Positions 46,522 through 58,378 of a stretch of DNA of 64,000 nt are shown one piece after another. Under the pieces are notes generated by a model. That model was not told the origin of the DNA. It was given only the letters and a program-made list of their open reading frames with translations, and ran no database searches. Position 1 is the stretch's first letter. Each line of letters begins with the position of its first letter. Position numbers and translations under genes: made by a program. Origin of the DNA: Bacillus sp. FJAT-28004 (GTDB lineage: Bacteria > Bacillota > Bacilli > Paenibacillales > Paenibacillaceae); contig NZ_LGHP01000001.1 of assembly GCF_001280845.1 (NCBI RefSeq), positions 982,683 through 1,046,682 of the forward strand, written 5' to 3'.

Positions 46522-48267
46522 TCAATCTTTTTTGTCCAGTGGTAGACGCAGCATGATCCGTGATCCTCCTCCCGGATAACTGTCAATCGTGAAGGTGAAC
46601 GATTCACCATAGCATATTTTCAGGCGAGTAATGACATTTTTCATTCCGATGGAATCGCCCATGATAGCCTCCTCATGGAGGTAATGATGAAGCTCCTGTA
46701 TCTTCTCCTGATCCATGCCCACCCCATTGTCCGAAATTAGGAAGACAATCTGACCATGTTCTTGCGCGATCTGAATTGTAATATACCCAATGCCCGGCAC
46801 ATTCTCGATGCCATGAATGCTTGCATTTTCCACAAACGGCAAAAAGGTCATCTTCGGAATTTCAATATCCAGAAGGGATTGATCCACTTCGATATGATAC
46901 TCCAGTTTACTGTCAAAACGGTACTTCTGAATTTCCAGGAAGCTTTCCATCAACTCAAGCTCCTCGCGAATCGTAACGAAGCTCCGTTTCCAAAGAATCG
47001 ATTTACGAAAGATTTTTGCCATGTTCTGAATTGTCTTGGCCGTTTGTATCTCGCCCTTCATCTGGCTTCGCATTCGGATCGTCTCCAGCGCATTAAATAA
47101 AAAGTGAGGGTTGATCTGACTGTGTAGCGCATGTAATTGGGCTTGTCTTTGGCTCAGCTCCAGCTCTTTCTTCTGTATCTCCGTTTCATACACATCATTA
47201 ATCAGGTTCTCGATCCGCTCGCTCATTCGGTTGAACTCCACTGCAAGCTCGCCTACCTCGTCCCGTTCCCGATGATAAGGAATACGTTCAAAGTTTTTGC
47301 CTTTTATGGACTTCATGTGTTTCAGGATTTTTTGAATGCGTGTATGGATCGAGCGGGAAACAAGCACGATTACGATCGTAGGCACAAGAAAATTAATCCC
47401 AGCAAACCAAAGGATAAATTGCCCTGATTGTCTGACATCATACAAAATTTTCTCTTCATCCAAGACCCCGTATACCGTCCAGTCTCCCAAATAGCGATTA
47501 TTATGATATTGCTTGCTGATGACGATTGCTTTATTGGGTCTGGGTATATCATTGAGGCTTAGTGTCTGCCCTGTTGTGATCTGAACACTTGGTTGACCGC
47601 TGGACAGTCTGCCGTAACGAGCTTGATAAGACGGATCCAGAAAGTAAAAGTCCCCCTTAAAGCTGGATAAATCAAGAATTTGAGTAATATATTCCATATT
47701 CAAGTCTATTTTCATCACATGCTCATACGTCTCGGTCCGGCGATCGGATAGCTTTTGAATAACGCTGATACTGTCGGATGTCACGTACAAATAGGGATAC
47801 GTATTATTGAAATTTTTGATTTGATGATACCAATCCGTGTTCCGCATCTCGTCCTCGAGTCTGATGATATGGCTCGAGGCCAGTATCGTCGGATTATCAC
47901 TCATAATGACAACGGAGCTGATGGTTTTGTACTCCTTGTCGGCTCGGTTGAACAGATTCGAAATGTCATTCAGCGACTCCACATAGCGATCATGAGACGC
48001 ATGAACGATGTTTAAATGATTGTTGAGCTGCTTGTTAATAGAATACAGATAGGAAATACCTGCTGCATCTTCAATGACTGCCCCTAATTCGGCTTTCAAT
48101 TGATTTATTGCTTGTTCCGCATCTGCCGTTTTCTGATTTTTTATGTTAATGGTTGTCACATGATAGAACATCACGTTAGTTAGTACGATCGGTACGAATA
48201 CGCATACAATATAGATGAAGACCAGCTTGTTTCGGAGCTTCAAATGATGAAAACGAAAGTTGAGCAC
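46522..48267 (-). CDS. YesM-type sensor histidine kinase
   Basis: 581 residues. TM1 at ~14-36, extracellular sensor ~37-280, TM2 at ~285-307, HAMP (with FNRMSERIENLI), His_kinase domain with INPHFLFNALE carrying the phospho-His, and an ATPase domain with IPFVENASIHG and DNGVGMD, all canonical. It begins 14 bases after the response regulator stop, so the pair is one transcript. It lies upstream of the LplA-type importer and probably senses xylan-derived oligosaccharides. Unlike the kinase at 5001, its ATP-binding boxes are complete. Confidence 0.9.
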   Translation of the reverse strand: MLNFRFHHLKLRNKLVFIYIVCVFVPIVLTNVMFYHVTTINIKNQKTADAEQAINQLKAELGAVIEDAAGISYLYSINKQLNNHLNIVHASHDRYVESLNDISNLFNRADKEYKTISSVVIMSDNPTILASSHIIRLEDEMRNTDWYHQIKNFNNTYPYLYVTSDSISVIQKLSDRRTETYEHVMKIDLNMEYITQILDLSSFKGDFYFLDPSYQARYGRLSSGQPSVQITTGQTLSLNDIPRPNKAIVISKQYHNNRYLGDWTVYGVLDEEKILYDVRQSGQFILWFAGINFLVPTIVIVLVSRSIHTRIQKILKHMKSIKGKNFERIPYHRERDEVGELAVEFNRMSERIENLINDVYETEIQKKELELSQRQAQLHALHSQINPHFLFNALETIRMRSQMKGEIQTAKTIQNMAKIFRKSILWKRSFVTIREELELMESFLEIQKYRFDSKLEYHIEVDQSLLDIEIPKMTFLPFVENASIHGIENVPGIGYITIQIAQEHGQIVFLISDNGVGMDQEKIQELHHYLHEEAIMGDSIGMKNVITRLKICYGESFTFTIDSYPGGGSRIMLRLPLDKKD

Positions 48268-48281
48268 GAGGGGGAGCCTCC

Positions 48282-49847
48282 TTATTTTTTACGGATCATC
48301 TTATTGCGATAATCCGTTGGCGTCATGTTCTCCAGCTTTTCAAACTGGGCAGCAAAATAATCGGCATTTTGAAAGCCTACGAGATCCGCCACTTCATACA
48401 TGCGTTTTTTCGTTTGCCGCAGCAGCCGTTTTGCCTCCTCGATGCGAAGCGAAAGTACATATTCATTGAAATAAACGCCGTAATTTTTGCGAAACAGCTG
48501 TCCGAGGTAGACTGGATTCATGTGAAAATCGGCAGCAATCCCTTTCAGATAGATGTTTTCTTTGTAGTGGCTGTCGATATATTTTTTTACTTTTTCAATA
48601 CTGCCCTCGTTCTTTTCGCCTCGCTTTTCCGCGATATATTTGGCCGCTTCTTCTATAAATTGCAAGAAAACATGCCTTAGCTGCTTCAAATTGCGGTATT
48701 TCATCTGCCAATTGAGTAACTCGTCCAACCATTGCAGATCTTTTTCGTTTCCTTCCAGCTGCCGGATGATATTGATGATAGCAATCATAATTCGCCTTAT
48801 CGTATTCGTAACTGCACCTGAAGCGAAATGCCGCTCCTGAAAGGCAATAAAAATGGCATCAATAGCGGAGTTATAACCTTCCTTTCGATCTGCTTCAATC
48901 TCATAAATGAGCTTGTTGTGCAGTTCTTCATCAACATCAAAATAGTATAAGGGCAGCTCTAGCAGGTCCGATGCCATAAAGATGCCGTTATTGCCGGCGG
49001 CAAAACGATAATTCAAGCATTCCTCGGCACTGATCCCGGAATGAGCGATCTGTTTTAAATGGCTTGCCGTATGACCAATAAACAAAGCTATTGTCGTAGC
49101 AAGCTCCGTCTCCATCATATCAAGCAGCTTGCCGTAGTTCGTCCGCTCTGCCTCTCTTTGCTCGTCCAGCCACAACTGAGGCACAATAAAGCCATATTGA
49201 TTGTACGCGCGTACATGAATGAGCAGAGGTTGTCCCTCAAGATGAAAATATTGCTGGAGCGCTGTTTGCAGTGCGGGAAAATAGTCGATTGCCCCATGAG
49301 GCAGCTTGTCATGTATTTCTGCAATGAAATAGGTATAGGAAGAGGAGAGTGGAAGCTCTAACGCATGGGCAATCCGCGCCATCACTTGCTCGCTTGGTTC
49401 GGTCTGCAGCAAGCTTTCGATGACGGTTTCGATAAGCGGCTTTTCTCTCGTTATCGATAAGAGCTGTTTTTGATTCAGCGTATTGGCTATTTTTTTTAAG
49501 GTAGATGTAAGCTCATGTTCATCAACCGGTTTCAGGATATAATCCGACACATTGAAACGAAAGGCTTGCTGAGCATAAGAGAAGTCGGGGTACCCGCTTA
49601 AGATGATAAACAGCGGTTGATGGTCGCCCTCCGCTTTCACCTTTTGTATCAACTCCAGACCGTCTAGCACGGGCATGCGTATATCGACAATGACTAGGTC
49701 CGGGGTCTGTTGTTCAATAAGGTCCAGTGCTTGCTCCCCGTTTTCCGCTTCGCCACAGATTTCAAATTGCATCGATGACCAATCCATCAGACTTATTAAC
49801 CCCTTGCGCACAAAAATTTCGTCATCCACGATCAGCACCTTATACAT
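48282..49847 (-). CDS. YesN-type response regulator with AraC domain
   Basis: 521 residues: receiver with Asp8-Asp9, Asp55 (IVDIRMP), Ser in ILSGYPDF and Lys in YILKPVDE, a long middle region, and the AraC domain at the end (IAADFHMNPVYLGQLFRK, VADLVGFQNADYFAAQFEKL). It is close to the orphan regulator at 10021. ATG 49847 has AGGAGG upstream. With the kinase downstream it should activate the importer genes that follow and perhaps other xylan genes. Confidence 0.9.
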   Translation of the reverse strand: MYKVLIVDDEIFVRKGLISLMDWSSMQFEICGEAENGEQALDLIEQQTPDLVIVDIRMPVLDGLELIQKVKAEGDHQPLFIILSGYPDFSYAQQAFRFNVSDYILKPVDEHELTSTLKKIANTLNQKQLLSITREKPLIETVIESLLQTEPSEQVMARIAHALELPLSSSYTYFIAEIHDKLPHGAIDYFPALQTALQQYFHLEGQPLLIHVRAYNQYGFIVPQLWLDEQREAERTNYGKLLDMMETELATTIALFIGHTASHLKQIAHSGISAEECLNYRFAAGNNGIFMASDLLELPLYYFDVDEELHNKLIYEIEADRKEGYNSAIDAIFIAFQERHFASGAVTNTIRRIMIAIINIIRQLEGNEKDLQWLDELLNWQMKYRNLKQLRHVFLQFIEEAAKYIAEKRGEKNEGSIEKVKKYIDSHYKENIYLKGIAADFHMNPVYLGQLFRKNYGVYFNEYVLSLRIEEAKRLLRQTKKRMYEVADLVGFQNADYFAAQFEKLENMTPTDYRNKMIRKK

Positions 49848-49898
49848 GGTTTTTCCTCCTTCGAGATACCAACTACGGCCTTAACTACGGTTATTTAA

Positions 49899-50810
49899 TT
49901 ACAGTGATTCGTTCGGTAAAGAAGCTTTCCCTTGCTGGCGTTTGAACGCCGAAGGCGAAGTCCCTTTATATTTCTTGAATTGCTTTGAGAAGTAGCTAAG
50001 CTGCTGAAAGCCGTTCTCGAGAGCAACTTGCAGCATTCTGCACGAGCCGGATTGGATCATCAGCGCGGCGTTGTTGACGCGGAGCATATTAATATATTCG
50101 AGTGGCCTCATGTCCGTCAGCTCCTTGAATAGCCGGCATAGATGGGACGGCGACATGGAGCCGATGGATGCCAGATTGTCGAGCGTGAGCGGAGATTTGT
50201 AGTTTTCGTTGATGTACTCCACCACTTGAATCATGTTTTTCCATTTGTTCGTGTTTAACGGATTGGCTCGTTCGTATAGCTGCTTTGGAATCAAAAGCGG
50301 GTAGAGAACTGCGAGAAGCATATAAAGCCGTCCCTTGACACCAAGCTGAAATCCTTTGCGTTCGTCTCGGTATTCCGCGAGCAGATCTTCGATTCGGTCG
50401 ATCCCTTGACGATCCTGCACTTGCCTTCGAGTCAACAGGGAAGGGAACAAAAGATCTCCTCGAAGAAGTGGATTCAAGCATTGCTCCTGACAGAAATCGG
50501 GATGCAGGGCGGATAGCCACGATAGCTTGAATACGATAGCGGTGTAGGAGCAACCGAATGCTGAATTGCAATAACCGCTGTGGAGTTCTGCTGAATTAAC
50601 AATCAGACAATCGCCAGCCTGCACGTGGATCTCCACATGGTTCACGGAGAATACGGCTTGTCCCGCTCGGATATAAATCAACTCGATTTCCTCGTGCCAA
50701 TGCAACGGAAGGATAGACTGATTTCCCGAAAGATAATCTACGTTGTAGACGGCGAACGGAAAGTCAGAGGAGCCGTGCAGAACTTTTTCCAGAAGACGGT
50801 ATTCCAGCAA
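49899..50810 (-). CDS. AraC-family regulator with N-terminal cupin sugar-sensing domain
   Basis: 303 residues. An AraC-type ligand domain (~1-140) carries the cupin HWHEEIELIYIRAG and the AGDCLIVNSAELHSG strand, then AraC helix-turn-helix pairs (~195-290, LDNLASIGSMSPSHLCRLFK and FQQLSYFSKQFKKYKGTSP). TTG start behind AGGGGG. It is upstream of the YesN/YesM-type pair on the same strand, 51 bases away, so it may join that unit. It probably binds a sugar directly rather than being phosphorylated. Confidence 0.87.
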   Translation of the reverse strand: MLEYRLLEKVLHGSSDFPFAVYNVDYLSGNQSILPLHWHEEIELIYIRAGQAVFSVNHVEIHVQAGDCLIVNSAELHSGYCNSAFGCSYTAIVFKLSWLSALHPDFCQEQCLNPLLRGDLLFPSLLTRRQVQDRQGIDRIEDLLAEYRDERKGFQLGVKGRLYMLLAVLYPLLIPKQLYERANPLNTNKWKNMIQVVEYINENYKSPLTLDNLASIGSMSPSHLCRLFKELTDMRPLEYINMLRVNNAALMIQSGSCRMLQVALENGFQQLSYFSKQFKKYKGTSPSAFKRQQGKASLPNESL

Positions 50811-51565
<755 letters not shown>

Positions 51566-51645
51566 TGAAGTGCACCCCTTATAGTAGACATTGTAAAAAC
51601 ACCCTGGTGTTTAAACCGATGAAACTATAGGGGGTGCTTTTTGTT

Positions 51646-52041
51646 ATGGCGAGAAAAGGACAGAAATTTGAGAAGTATAGTTTTGAATTGAAGAAGAAGG
51701 CTATTGAGCTACGACATGGGGGTATGACCAAGCAGAGGGTGGCGGATGAGCTTGGGATCGCAGATATCGGGCGTTTAAAGGTGTGGATGAGGAAGTATAA
51801 AGAGCAAGGCGAATATGGACTTATGGAACACCGAGGCAGACGAGTGCAGTACAAGGATCAGGAACGTTACCTAAAGCGATTAGAGATGGAGAATGCTGTC
51901 CTAAAAAAGTGGTTGGAAATTACGAAGAAGGAGGTATACCAGAGAAGTATCGGCTCGTCTGCGAACTTCGTGAAAGTTTTAGCGTCAAAGAACTCTGTAA
52001 AGAAATCGGTGTCTCCCGAAGTGGATTCTACGCATACTTGA
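51646..52041 (+). CDS. IS3-family transposase OrfA
   Basis: 131 residues with the helix-turn-helix that binds the element ends (FELKKKAIELRHGGMTKQRV, LGIADIGRLKVWMRKYKEQG) and a following leucine-zipper-like segment (LKRLEMENAVLKKWLEI). ATG 51646 has GGGGGTG upstream. A slippery A-AAA-AAG heptamer (51903-51909) lies in frame near the end, where ribosomes can slip back one base into OrfB to make the full transposase. Confidence 0.88.
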   Translation: MARKGQKFEKYSFELKKKAIELRHGGMTKQRVADELGIADIGRLKVWMRKYKEQGEYGLMEHRGRRVQYKDQERYLKRLEMENAVLKKWLEITKKEVYQRSIGSSANFVKVLASKNSVKKSVSPEVDSTHT

Positions 52042-52796
52042 AGCGACTGAACACAGATAAGAATAAGCAGGATAAACAGTTAATTCGTGACACTTTTGAA
52101 TACTATAGAGGCGTGTATGGGTACCGCCAAATTCAATTGTTCATGTTCCAAGATCATGGCGTGTGGATGAACCACAAGAAGGTTCTCCGGCTCATGCAAG
52201 AAATGAAGCTACGCTCTAGAGTACGTCGTAAGTACCATCACAGTACTCGAAGCTGGAACATCGGTGATCGCGTTACGAAGAACATACTGGAACGTAACTT
52301 TCAAGCGGAAGCGCCCAATCAAAAATGGGTAACTGACGTCACACAGTATCGAATTGGTGATGTTTGGTTGTATCTCTCTGCCATTAAAGATTTGTGTCAG
52401 AACGAAATTGTCGCTTACCAAACCAGTCATCACAATGACAAGCAACTTGTTCTACAGACGTTCTCTAAGGCGTTTGAAAAGGAAAAGGACGTGACTGGGC
52501 TGATCGTTCACAGCGATCAGGGGTCCCAGTACACGTCCTACGATTACCACGACATGCTGCCAAAGGTTGGCGCCCAAATCAGCATGTCCAGGCGAGGCAA
52601 TTGTTACGACAATGCCTCAATGGAGAGCTTCTTCTCGCATTTGAAGACAGAAGCGCTCTATCCTTATGATATTCGATCAGTAGAAGAAGCACAAAGCCGA
52701 ATTGAAGAATTTATACACTTTTACAACAATAAGCGTCCGCAAAGAAAACTAAACAAGCTGGCTCCGATTCAGTACCGGCCCCAGCTTGTTAGGTAG
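51909..52796 (+). CDS. IS3-family transposase OrfB (DDE integrase domain)
   Basis: 295 residues in the -1 frame relative to OrfA, opening exactly at the codon that follows the A-AAA-AAG slip site. It has the HTH_21-like part (VKELCKEIGVSRSGFYAYLK) and the integrase core, with Asp in VTDVTQYRIG, Asp in IVHSDQGSQYTS and Glu in NASMESFFSHLK, ending YNNKRPQRKLNKLAPIQYR. All catalytic residues are in place. It is probably made mainly as the OrfAB fusion. Confidence 0.9.
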   Translation: MVGNYEEGGIPEKYRLVCELRESFSVKELCKEIGVSRSGFYAYLKRLNTDKNKQDKQLIRDTFEYYRGVYGYRQIQLFMFQDHGVWMNHKKVLRLMQEMKLRSRVRRKYHHSTRSWNIGDRVTKNILERNFQAEAPNQKWVTDVTQYRIGDVWLYLSAIKDLCQNEIVAYQTSHHNDKQLVLQTFSKAFEKEKDVTGLIVHSDQGSQYTSYDYHDMLPKVGAQISMSRRGNCYDNASMESFFSHLKTEALYPYDIRSVEEAQSRIEEFIHFYNNKRPQRKLNKLAPIQYRPQLVR

Positions 52797-52913
52797 GGTC
52801 TTTTATTCAGTGTCCACTATATAGGGTCTTGACCAATGAGATCGGGTTTTTTTGTATTAGTATTAAACGTGATGGCTCTTCAATGCAGAATTAAGAAGCA
52901 ATTTCAGTATAAA

Positions 52914-54365
52914 TCAAACAAACTTCCGACTCGTCTTCTTCCCATCACAACTAAACACGATCTTTTTATCTTCAACAAACGTCTCCAGATGAACGTTTTT
53001 CCCCCAAAGCTGAACGACATGAGGCAGTGTACGCTCTACATATTTGAGATCCAGCTCCATACCCTCATACTCGTGGATTAAATAAAGCTCGCCCACACGA
53101 TTGAAATCCCCATCCTTCACCATCAAGCTTGGAAACCCGCCGTTTACTTTAGAATAAACAAGCTGATCGCGAATCTTCTCCCACGACTTATCGGTAATTT
53201 TCCACTCAGGGCCTTTTTTCTCGAAAATGTACAGATCGAGATCATTAACCAAATCCTTCGTCAGGTAGTTGCGGATGAACGAGATATCTGAATCGAGTTC
53301 GCGTACCTCGAACATCTTTTCCCTACCCTTGCCGGGAACACGTCCGAAGCGTGCTTGTTCTTCCTTCGTTGGGTTATCGAAACGGCGCTCGATATCCTCG
53401 AATATTTTTAAGCCCAAATAATAGGGATTCAAGGTATGCCGTGAAGGCTGCACGACAGAGGAGTTCAGCTTGGCGAACTCAATCGTTTCATCGCTCGTTA
53501 GATCAAGCTCGCGTATGATCCGCTGATGCCAGTAGGAAGCCCAACCTTCGTTCATAATCTTGGTCTCGATTTGCGGCCAGAAATAGAGCATCTCATCACG
53601 AAGCATCGACAGAATATCTCGCTGCCAATCCTCTAGAGTAGGGGAGTACTCCTCAATGAACCAAATGACATCTTTTTCTGGACGTGGCGGAAACCGCTTC
53701 GCGTCAGCGGCCTGCGATTGAGCAGCTGATGCGGCAGCAGCCGTCCGATCTGGGTCCAGATTCCACAAGTCATCATAAGTAGACGCAGGAATATTCCACT
53801 CCGAGCGCTCGCTGTCCTTTTGCACCATTTCGATGTAACGTTTCTTATCTAATTGATAAGGCTTAATGAGCGTAGGATCAACATGCTCTTGAATGGCAAG
53901 GATCGAATCGATAAACTTCTCGACCGCCTCCGTGCCATGATCCATTTCATATTGATGAATGCGGTCGGCTGTCGCGGACATGCTCTCAACCATGTTGCGA
54001 TTGGTAACGCCAAAGCGAGCATTATTTTTGAAAAAATCACAGTGAGCGAGCACATGGGCGACGATGAGTTTGTTTTGGATTAAAGAATTCCCCTCAAGAA
54101 GGAAGGCATAGCAGGGATTGGAGTTAATGACGAGCTCGTAAATTTTACTCAAGCCAAAGTCGTATTGGAGCTTCATTTTGTTGAACGTTTTTCCAAAGCT
54201 CCAGTGGCTAAACCTTGTAGGCATACCATAAGCGCCAAATGTATAAATAATTTCTGCCGGGCATATCTCATAGCGCATTTGATAAAAGTCTAATCCGAAA
54301 CCGGTAGCTATTTCTGTTATTTCATCAATGGATCGCTCCAGTGCACGAATTTCATCTTGTCTCAT
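52914..54365 (-). CDS. spoVR: SpoVR-family protein
   Basis: 483 residues, the normal length of SpoVR, a protein needed for normal spore cortex formation in B. subtilis. The sequence shows the family hallmarks near the start ([36 protein letters not shown] block) and [12 protein letters not shown] in the middle. ATG 54365 has GGAGGGATGACGG ahead. The usual partner genes (prkA-type kinase and yhbH) are not next to it. Its terminator on the minus strand was split by the IS element. Confidence 0.92.
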   Translation of the reverse strand: MRQDEIRALERSIDEITEIATGFGLDFYQMRYEICPAEIIYTFGAYGMPTRFSHWSFGKTFNKMKLQYDFGLSKIYELVINSNPCYAFLLEGNSLIQNKLIVAHVLAHCDFFKNNARFGVTNRNMVESMSATADRIHQYEMDHGTEAVEKFIDSILAIQEHVDPTLIKPYQLDKKRYIEMVQKDSERSEWNIPASTYDDLWNLDPDRTAAAASAAQSQAADAKRFPPRPEKDVIWFIEEYSPTLEDWQRDILSMLRDEMLYFWPQIETKIMNEGWASYWHQRIIRELDLTSDETIEFAKLNSSVVQPSRHTLNPYYLGLKIFEDIERRFDNPTKEEQARFGRVPGKGREKMFEVRELDSDISFIRNYLTKDLVNDLDLYIFEKKGPEWKITDKSWEKIRDQLVYSKVNGGFPSLMVKDGDFNRVGELYLIHEYEGMELDLKYVERTLPHVVQLWGKNVHLETFVEDKKIVFSCDGKKTSRKFV

Positions 54366-54460
54366 CCGTCATCCCTCCGCATTCGAAAATACGATTCATA
54401 CCATGTGTATGAGCGGGTGGTCAAGGTTATGACGAAGAGAGAAGGATAGTATCCGCGTGA

Positions 54461-55378
54461 TCAAATTTTCTCAACGTTTTTTTCATTTTGTTTATTGTCG
54501 TACATCGCAAGGTCAGCGTTGCTAATTAATTCTTTAAGGCTGTTAGCTGCGCCGTGCGTTGAGCTAATGCCTATGCTAGCGGAAATATGAATAATATGGC
54601 CATCAATAGTGAATGGCTCGTCAATGGATTTTTTTATTTTATTAGTAACAAAATCGAAATCTTGATTATCTACCAAATGCTGAAAGCAAATGATGAATTC
54701 GTCTCCACCGTATCTAATGAGGATGTCGGTTCTTCTAACGTCTTGTTTAAGTCTTTTGGCAATTTGGAGCAACAGTAAATCGCCAAAGTCATGGCCGAAC
54801 GAATCATTAACCTCTTTAAAATTATTGATATCGATGAACATCACACTAAACTGCTTGTCCGAGCCAGTATGATCCAACTGAGATAAATAACGTCGATTGT
54901 AAAGACCAGTTAAGCTGTCCGTAACGCTTTCGTTTTCTAAATCCAATATATATCCGAAAAAGGCGGCCATCGATTGGAGAAATCCGAGCTGCCTTTCATC
55001 TAAGTGAATCGGTTCTTTGTTTAAAGCGCATAGGGTACCAACGGCTGACTGGTCAGCTGTTCTAACAGCGATTCCGACCAAAGATTGAGCACCAAGATGC
55101 TGGGTGATAGGTAAAGAAGCCGTACGTGGATCATCGAGCGTATTGGTGATGTTAAGTATGGAACAATCCTGCATTAGAACAAGATTGCAATAACTTTGCA
55201 GCAAAGGCAATTGGGATATAATGGTTCGACCATCGTCATGACGGTTGAAAGCTCGGATGATTCTGCTTCCATTATTATCTATTGTAGTTATCAATATTGT
55301 GTCAACTTGTAGAAAGTGCTTCAAGGTGTCAATAATATGGTCGGCTGCATCTTCTATTGAGCGTATAGAACTGCTCAT
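54461..55378 (-). CDS. GAF-GGDEF diguanylate cyclase
   Basis: 305 residues from ATG 55378 (GGAG upstream; the frame opens earlier at 55465). A GAF domain (~10-140, with VGIAVRTADQSAVGTLCAL) is followed by a GGDEF domain (~150-300) with DSLTGLYNRRYL, VMFIDINNFKEVNDSFGH and the active-site motif IRYGGDEF. It should make cyclic di-GMP under control of the GAF sensor. No signal peptide or membrane helix is seen. It stands alone between spoVR and abfA. Confidence 0.9.
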   Translation of the reverse strand: MSSSIRSIEDAADHIIDTLKHFLQVDTILITTIDNNGSRIIRAFNRHDDGRTIISQLPLLQSYCNLVLMQDCSILNITNTLDDPRTASLPITQHLGAQSLVGIAVRTADQSAVGTLCALNKEPIHLDERQLGFLQSMAAFFGYILDLENESVTDSLTGLYNRRYLSQLDHTGSDKQFSVMFIDINNFKEVNDSFGHDFGDLLLLQIAKRLKQDVRRTDILIRYGGDEFIICFQHLVDNQDFDFVTNKIKKSIDEPFTIDGHIIHISASIGISSTHGAANSLKELISNADLAMYDNKQNEKNVEKI

Positions 55379-55660
55379 GTTCTCAACTCCTGCCGTAGTG
55401 TTGAAGCAAAGGAATTTCCTTATAGTCCCATAGTAGTCTAAAAAGAGGACTAACTCAAGAAACAATTGATAATTATTAGGTAAAATGAACTATTTTTTAT
55501 GAGCTATCGTACCTATACCTTATATCGAAATAAGAATCGATGTCTCATTCATTGAATTAATGAAAATATAAATTCAATACATATAAAATTAACACTTGAA
55601 TTAATCACGGACGTGTAGTTAAATAATATTATAAATTCCTACTAATGATTAACTAACTAA

Positions 55661-57205
<1,545 letters not shown>

Positions 57206-57215
57206 GTGAAACAAC

Positions 57216-57266
57216 AAGGGGATCCGAAGGCCGCGATTGCGGCTTTTGGGATGCCCTTCTATTATT
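57216..57266 (+). terminator. Terminator after abfA
   Basis: Outer stem AAGGG (57216-57220) with CCCTT (57254-57258), then ATCC / GGAT, and an inner 8-bp stem AAGGCCGC (57227-57234) with GCGGCTTT (57239-57246) and loop GATT. TCTATTATTAT follows. Confidence 0.65.
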
Positions 57267-57290
57267 ATAGAATAGAGAGAGGAGGAGACC

Positions 57291-58214
57291 ATGATGATAA
57301 ATGCGAATACGGATGAAGCATGGCTACCTTTATATGAGGCATTAGCTAGTCCTGTCAGGCTCTCCATTATTAATTTGCTAGCAACAAATATGATGAACGT
57401 GAAGGAACTTGCTGAAGCCATCGGTTTAAGCAGCGCGATCGTAACGATGCATATTCGGAAGCTGGAGAAGGCTGGCATCGTTGAGACGAAGATGGTTCGC
57501 AAGCATGGCGGTACACATAAAATTTGCTCGCTTGCAGAACGTACCATCACGATCGAGCTGCCCCACAAAGCACTGGATGTGAAGAAGGTACATGATGTTA
57601 GCGTACCTGTGGGACATTTTACGGAATTTGAAGTGTTTCCGACTTGTGGCATCGCTACAACAGAGAAGCTGATTGGGCAATTTGACGATCCGCGTTTCTT
57701 CTTGGAGCCGGAGCGAATGAACGCAGGTATCTTGTGGTTCGGCAAAGGTTATGTGGAGTACAAGGTGCCGAATTATTTGCTAGCTGGACAGCGTCCTGTA
57801 GCACTCGAAATTACTCTTGAGCTTGGCTCAGAGGCACCTGGTATAAACGATAACTGGCCATCCGACATTAATTTTTCACTTAATGGGATGGAAATCGGCA
57901 TGTGGACGAGCCCTGGCGATTATGGTGAAGTAAGAGGACGTTTCTCACCAGCTTGGTGGGGAGATCGGGTCAATCAATACGGACTGCTCAAGGTGATACG
58001 CATACAAGAGGATGGTACGTTGATTGATGGACAGCATTTGTCGTCGACCAGTATCGGTGAAATTGGTCTGGAGCGTAATTTTTGGACTTTCCGTATTGGC
58101 GTGAAAGATGATGCGGTTCACGTAGGCGGTCTTACCTTATATGGAAAAGGTTTTGGCAACTATAATCACGATATTATGTTTCGAGTGTTCTATGAAGATG
58201 GGCGTAGTGTATAA
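57291..58214 (+). CDS. ArsR-type regulator with large C-terminal ligand domain
   Basis: 307 residues, about three times the size of a plain ArsR protein. Residues ~10-90 are a winged helix (EALASPVRLSIINLLATN, VKELAEAIGLSSAIVTMHIR, LEKAGIVETKMVRKHGG). The remaining 200 residues are beta-rich (WPSDINFSLNGMEIGMWTSP, NFWTFRIGVKDDAVHVGGLT), resembling a jelly roll that could bind a sugar. ATG behind GAGAGGAGGAG. Its position right after abfA makes it the likely arabinose-linked regulator of that gene; the ligand is unproven. Confidence 0.8.
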   Translation: MMINANTDEAWLPLYEALASPVRLSIINLLATNMMNVKELAEAIGLSSAIVTMHIRKLEKAGIVETKMVRKHGGTHKICSLAERTITIELPHKALDVKKVHDVSVPVGHFTEFEVFPTCGIATTEKLIGQFDDPRFFLEPERMNAGILWFGKGYVEYKVPNYLLAGQRPVALEITLELGSEAPGINDNWPSDINFSLNGMEIGMWTSPGDYGEVRGRFSPAWWGDRVNQYGLLKVIRIQEDGTLIDGQHLSSTSIGEIGLERNFWTFRIGVKDDAVHVGGLTLYGKGFGNYNHDIMFRVFYEDGRSV

Positions 58215-58378
58215 GGAAGCTTAGCTGCCTTATACCGGCGCCGTAACCCCAAGACAGCTCCGAATACGAGTTTCATAGTCCTATTTGTAATTTTATGATC
58301 TTGCATATCATTTTCTACTCAAGGAGATATAATGAGTATGATAGCTAAAATAAGCCATTATTACTCGGAGGAACAAAG

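Larger units (their letters stand above)
51566..52835 (+). mobile_element. IS3-family insertion sequence (IS150-like group)
   Basis: 1,270 bases from TG (51566) to CA (52835). The ends are imperfect inverted repeats of about 28 bases that share ACCCCT/ACCCT, TATAGT, GGACA/AGACA and TG blocks. Two overlapping frames encode the transposase. ATG occurs on both sides (51563-51565 and 52836-52838) as the likely 3-bp target duplication. Both frames are open and the DDE residues are present, so the element may still be active. It sits exactly in the loop of a terminator hairpin. Confidence 0.88.
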
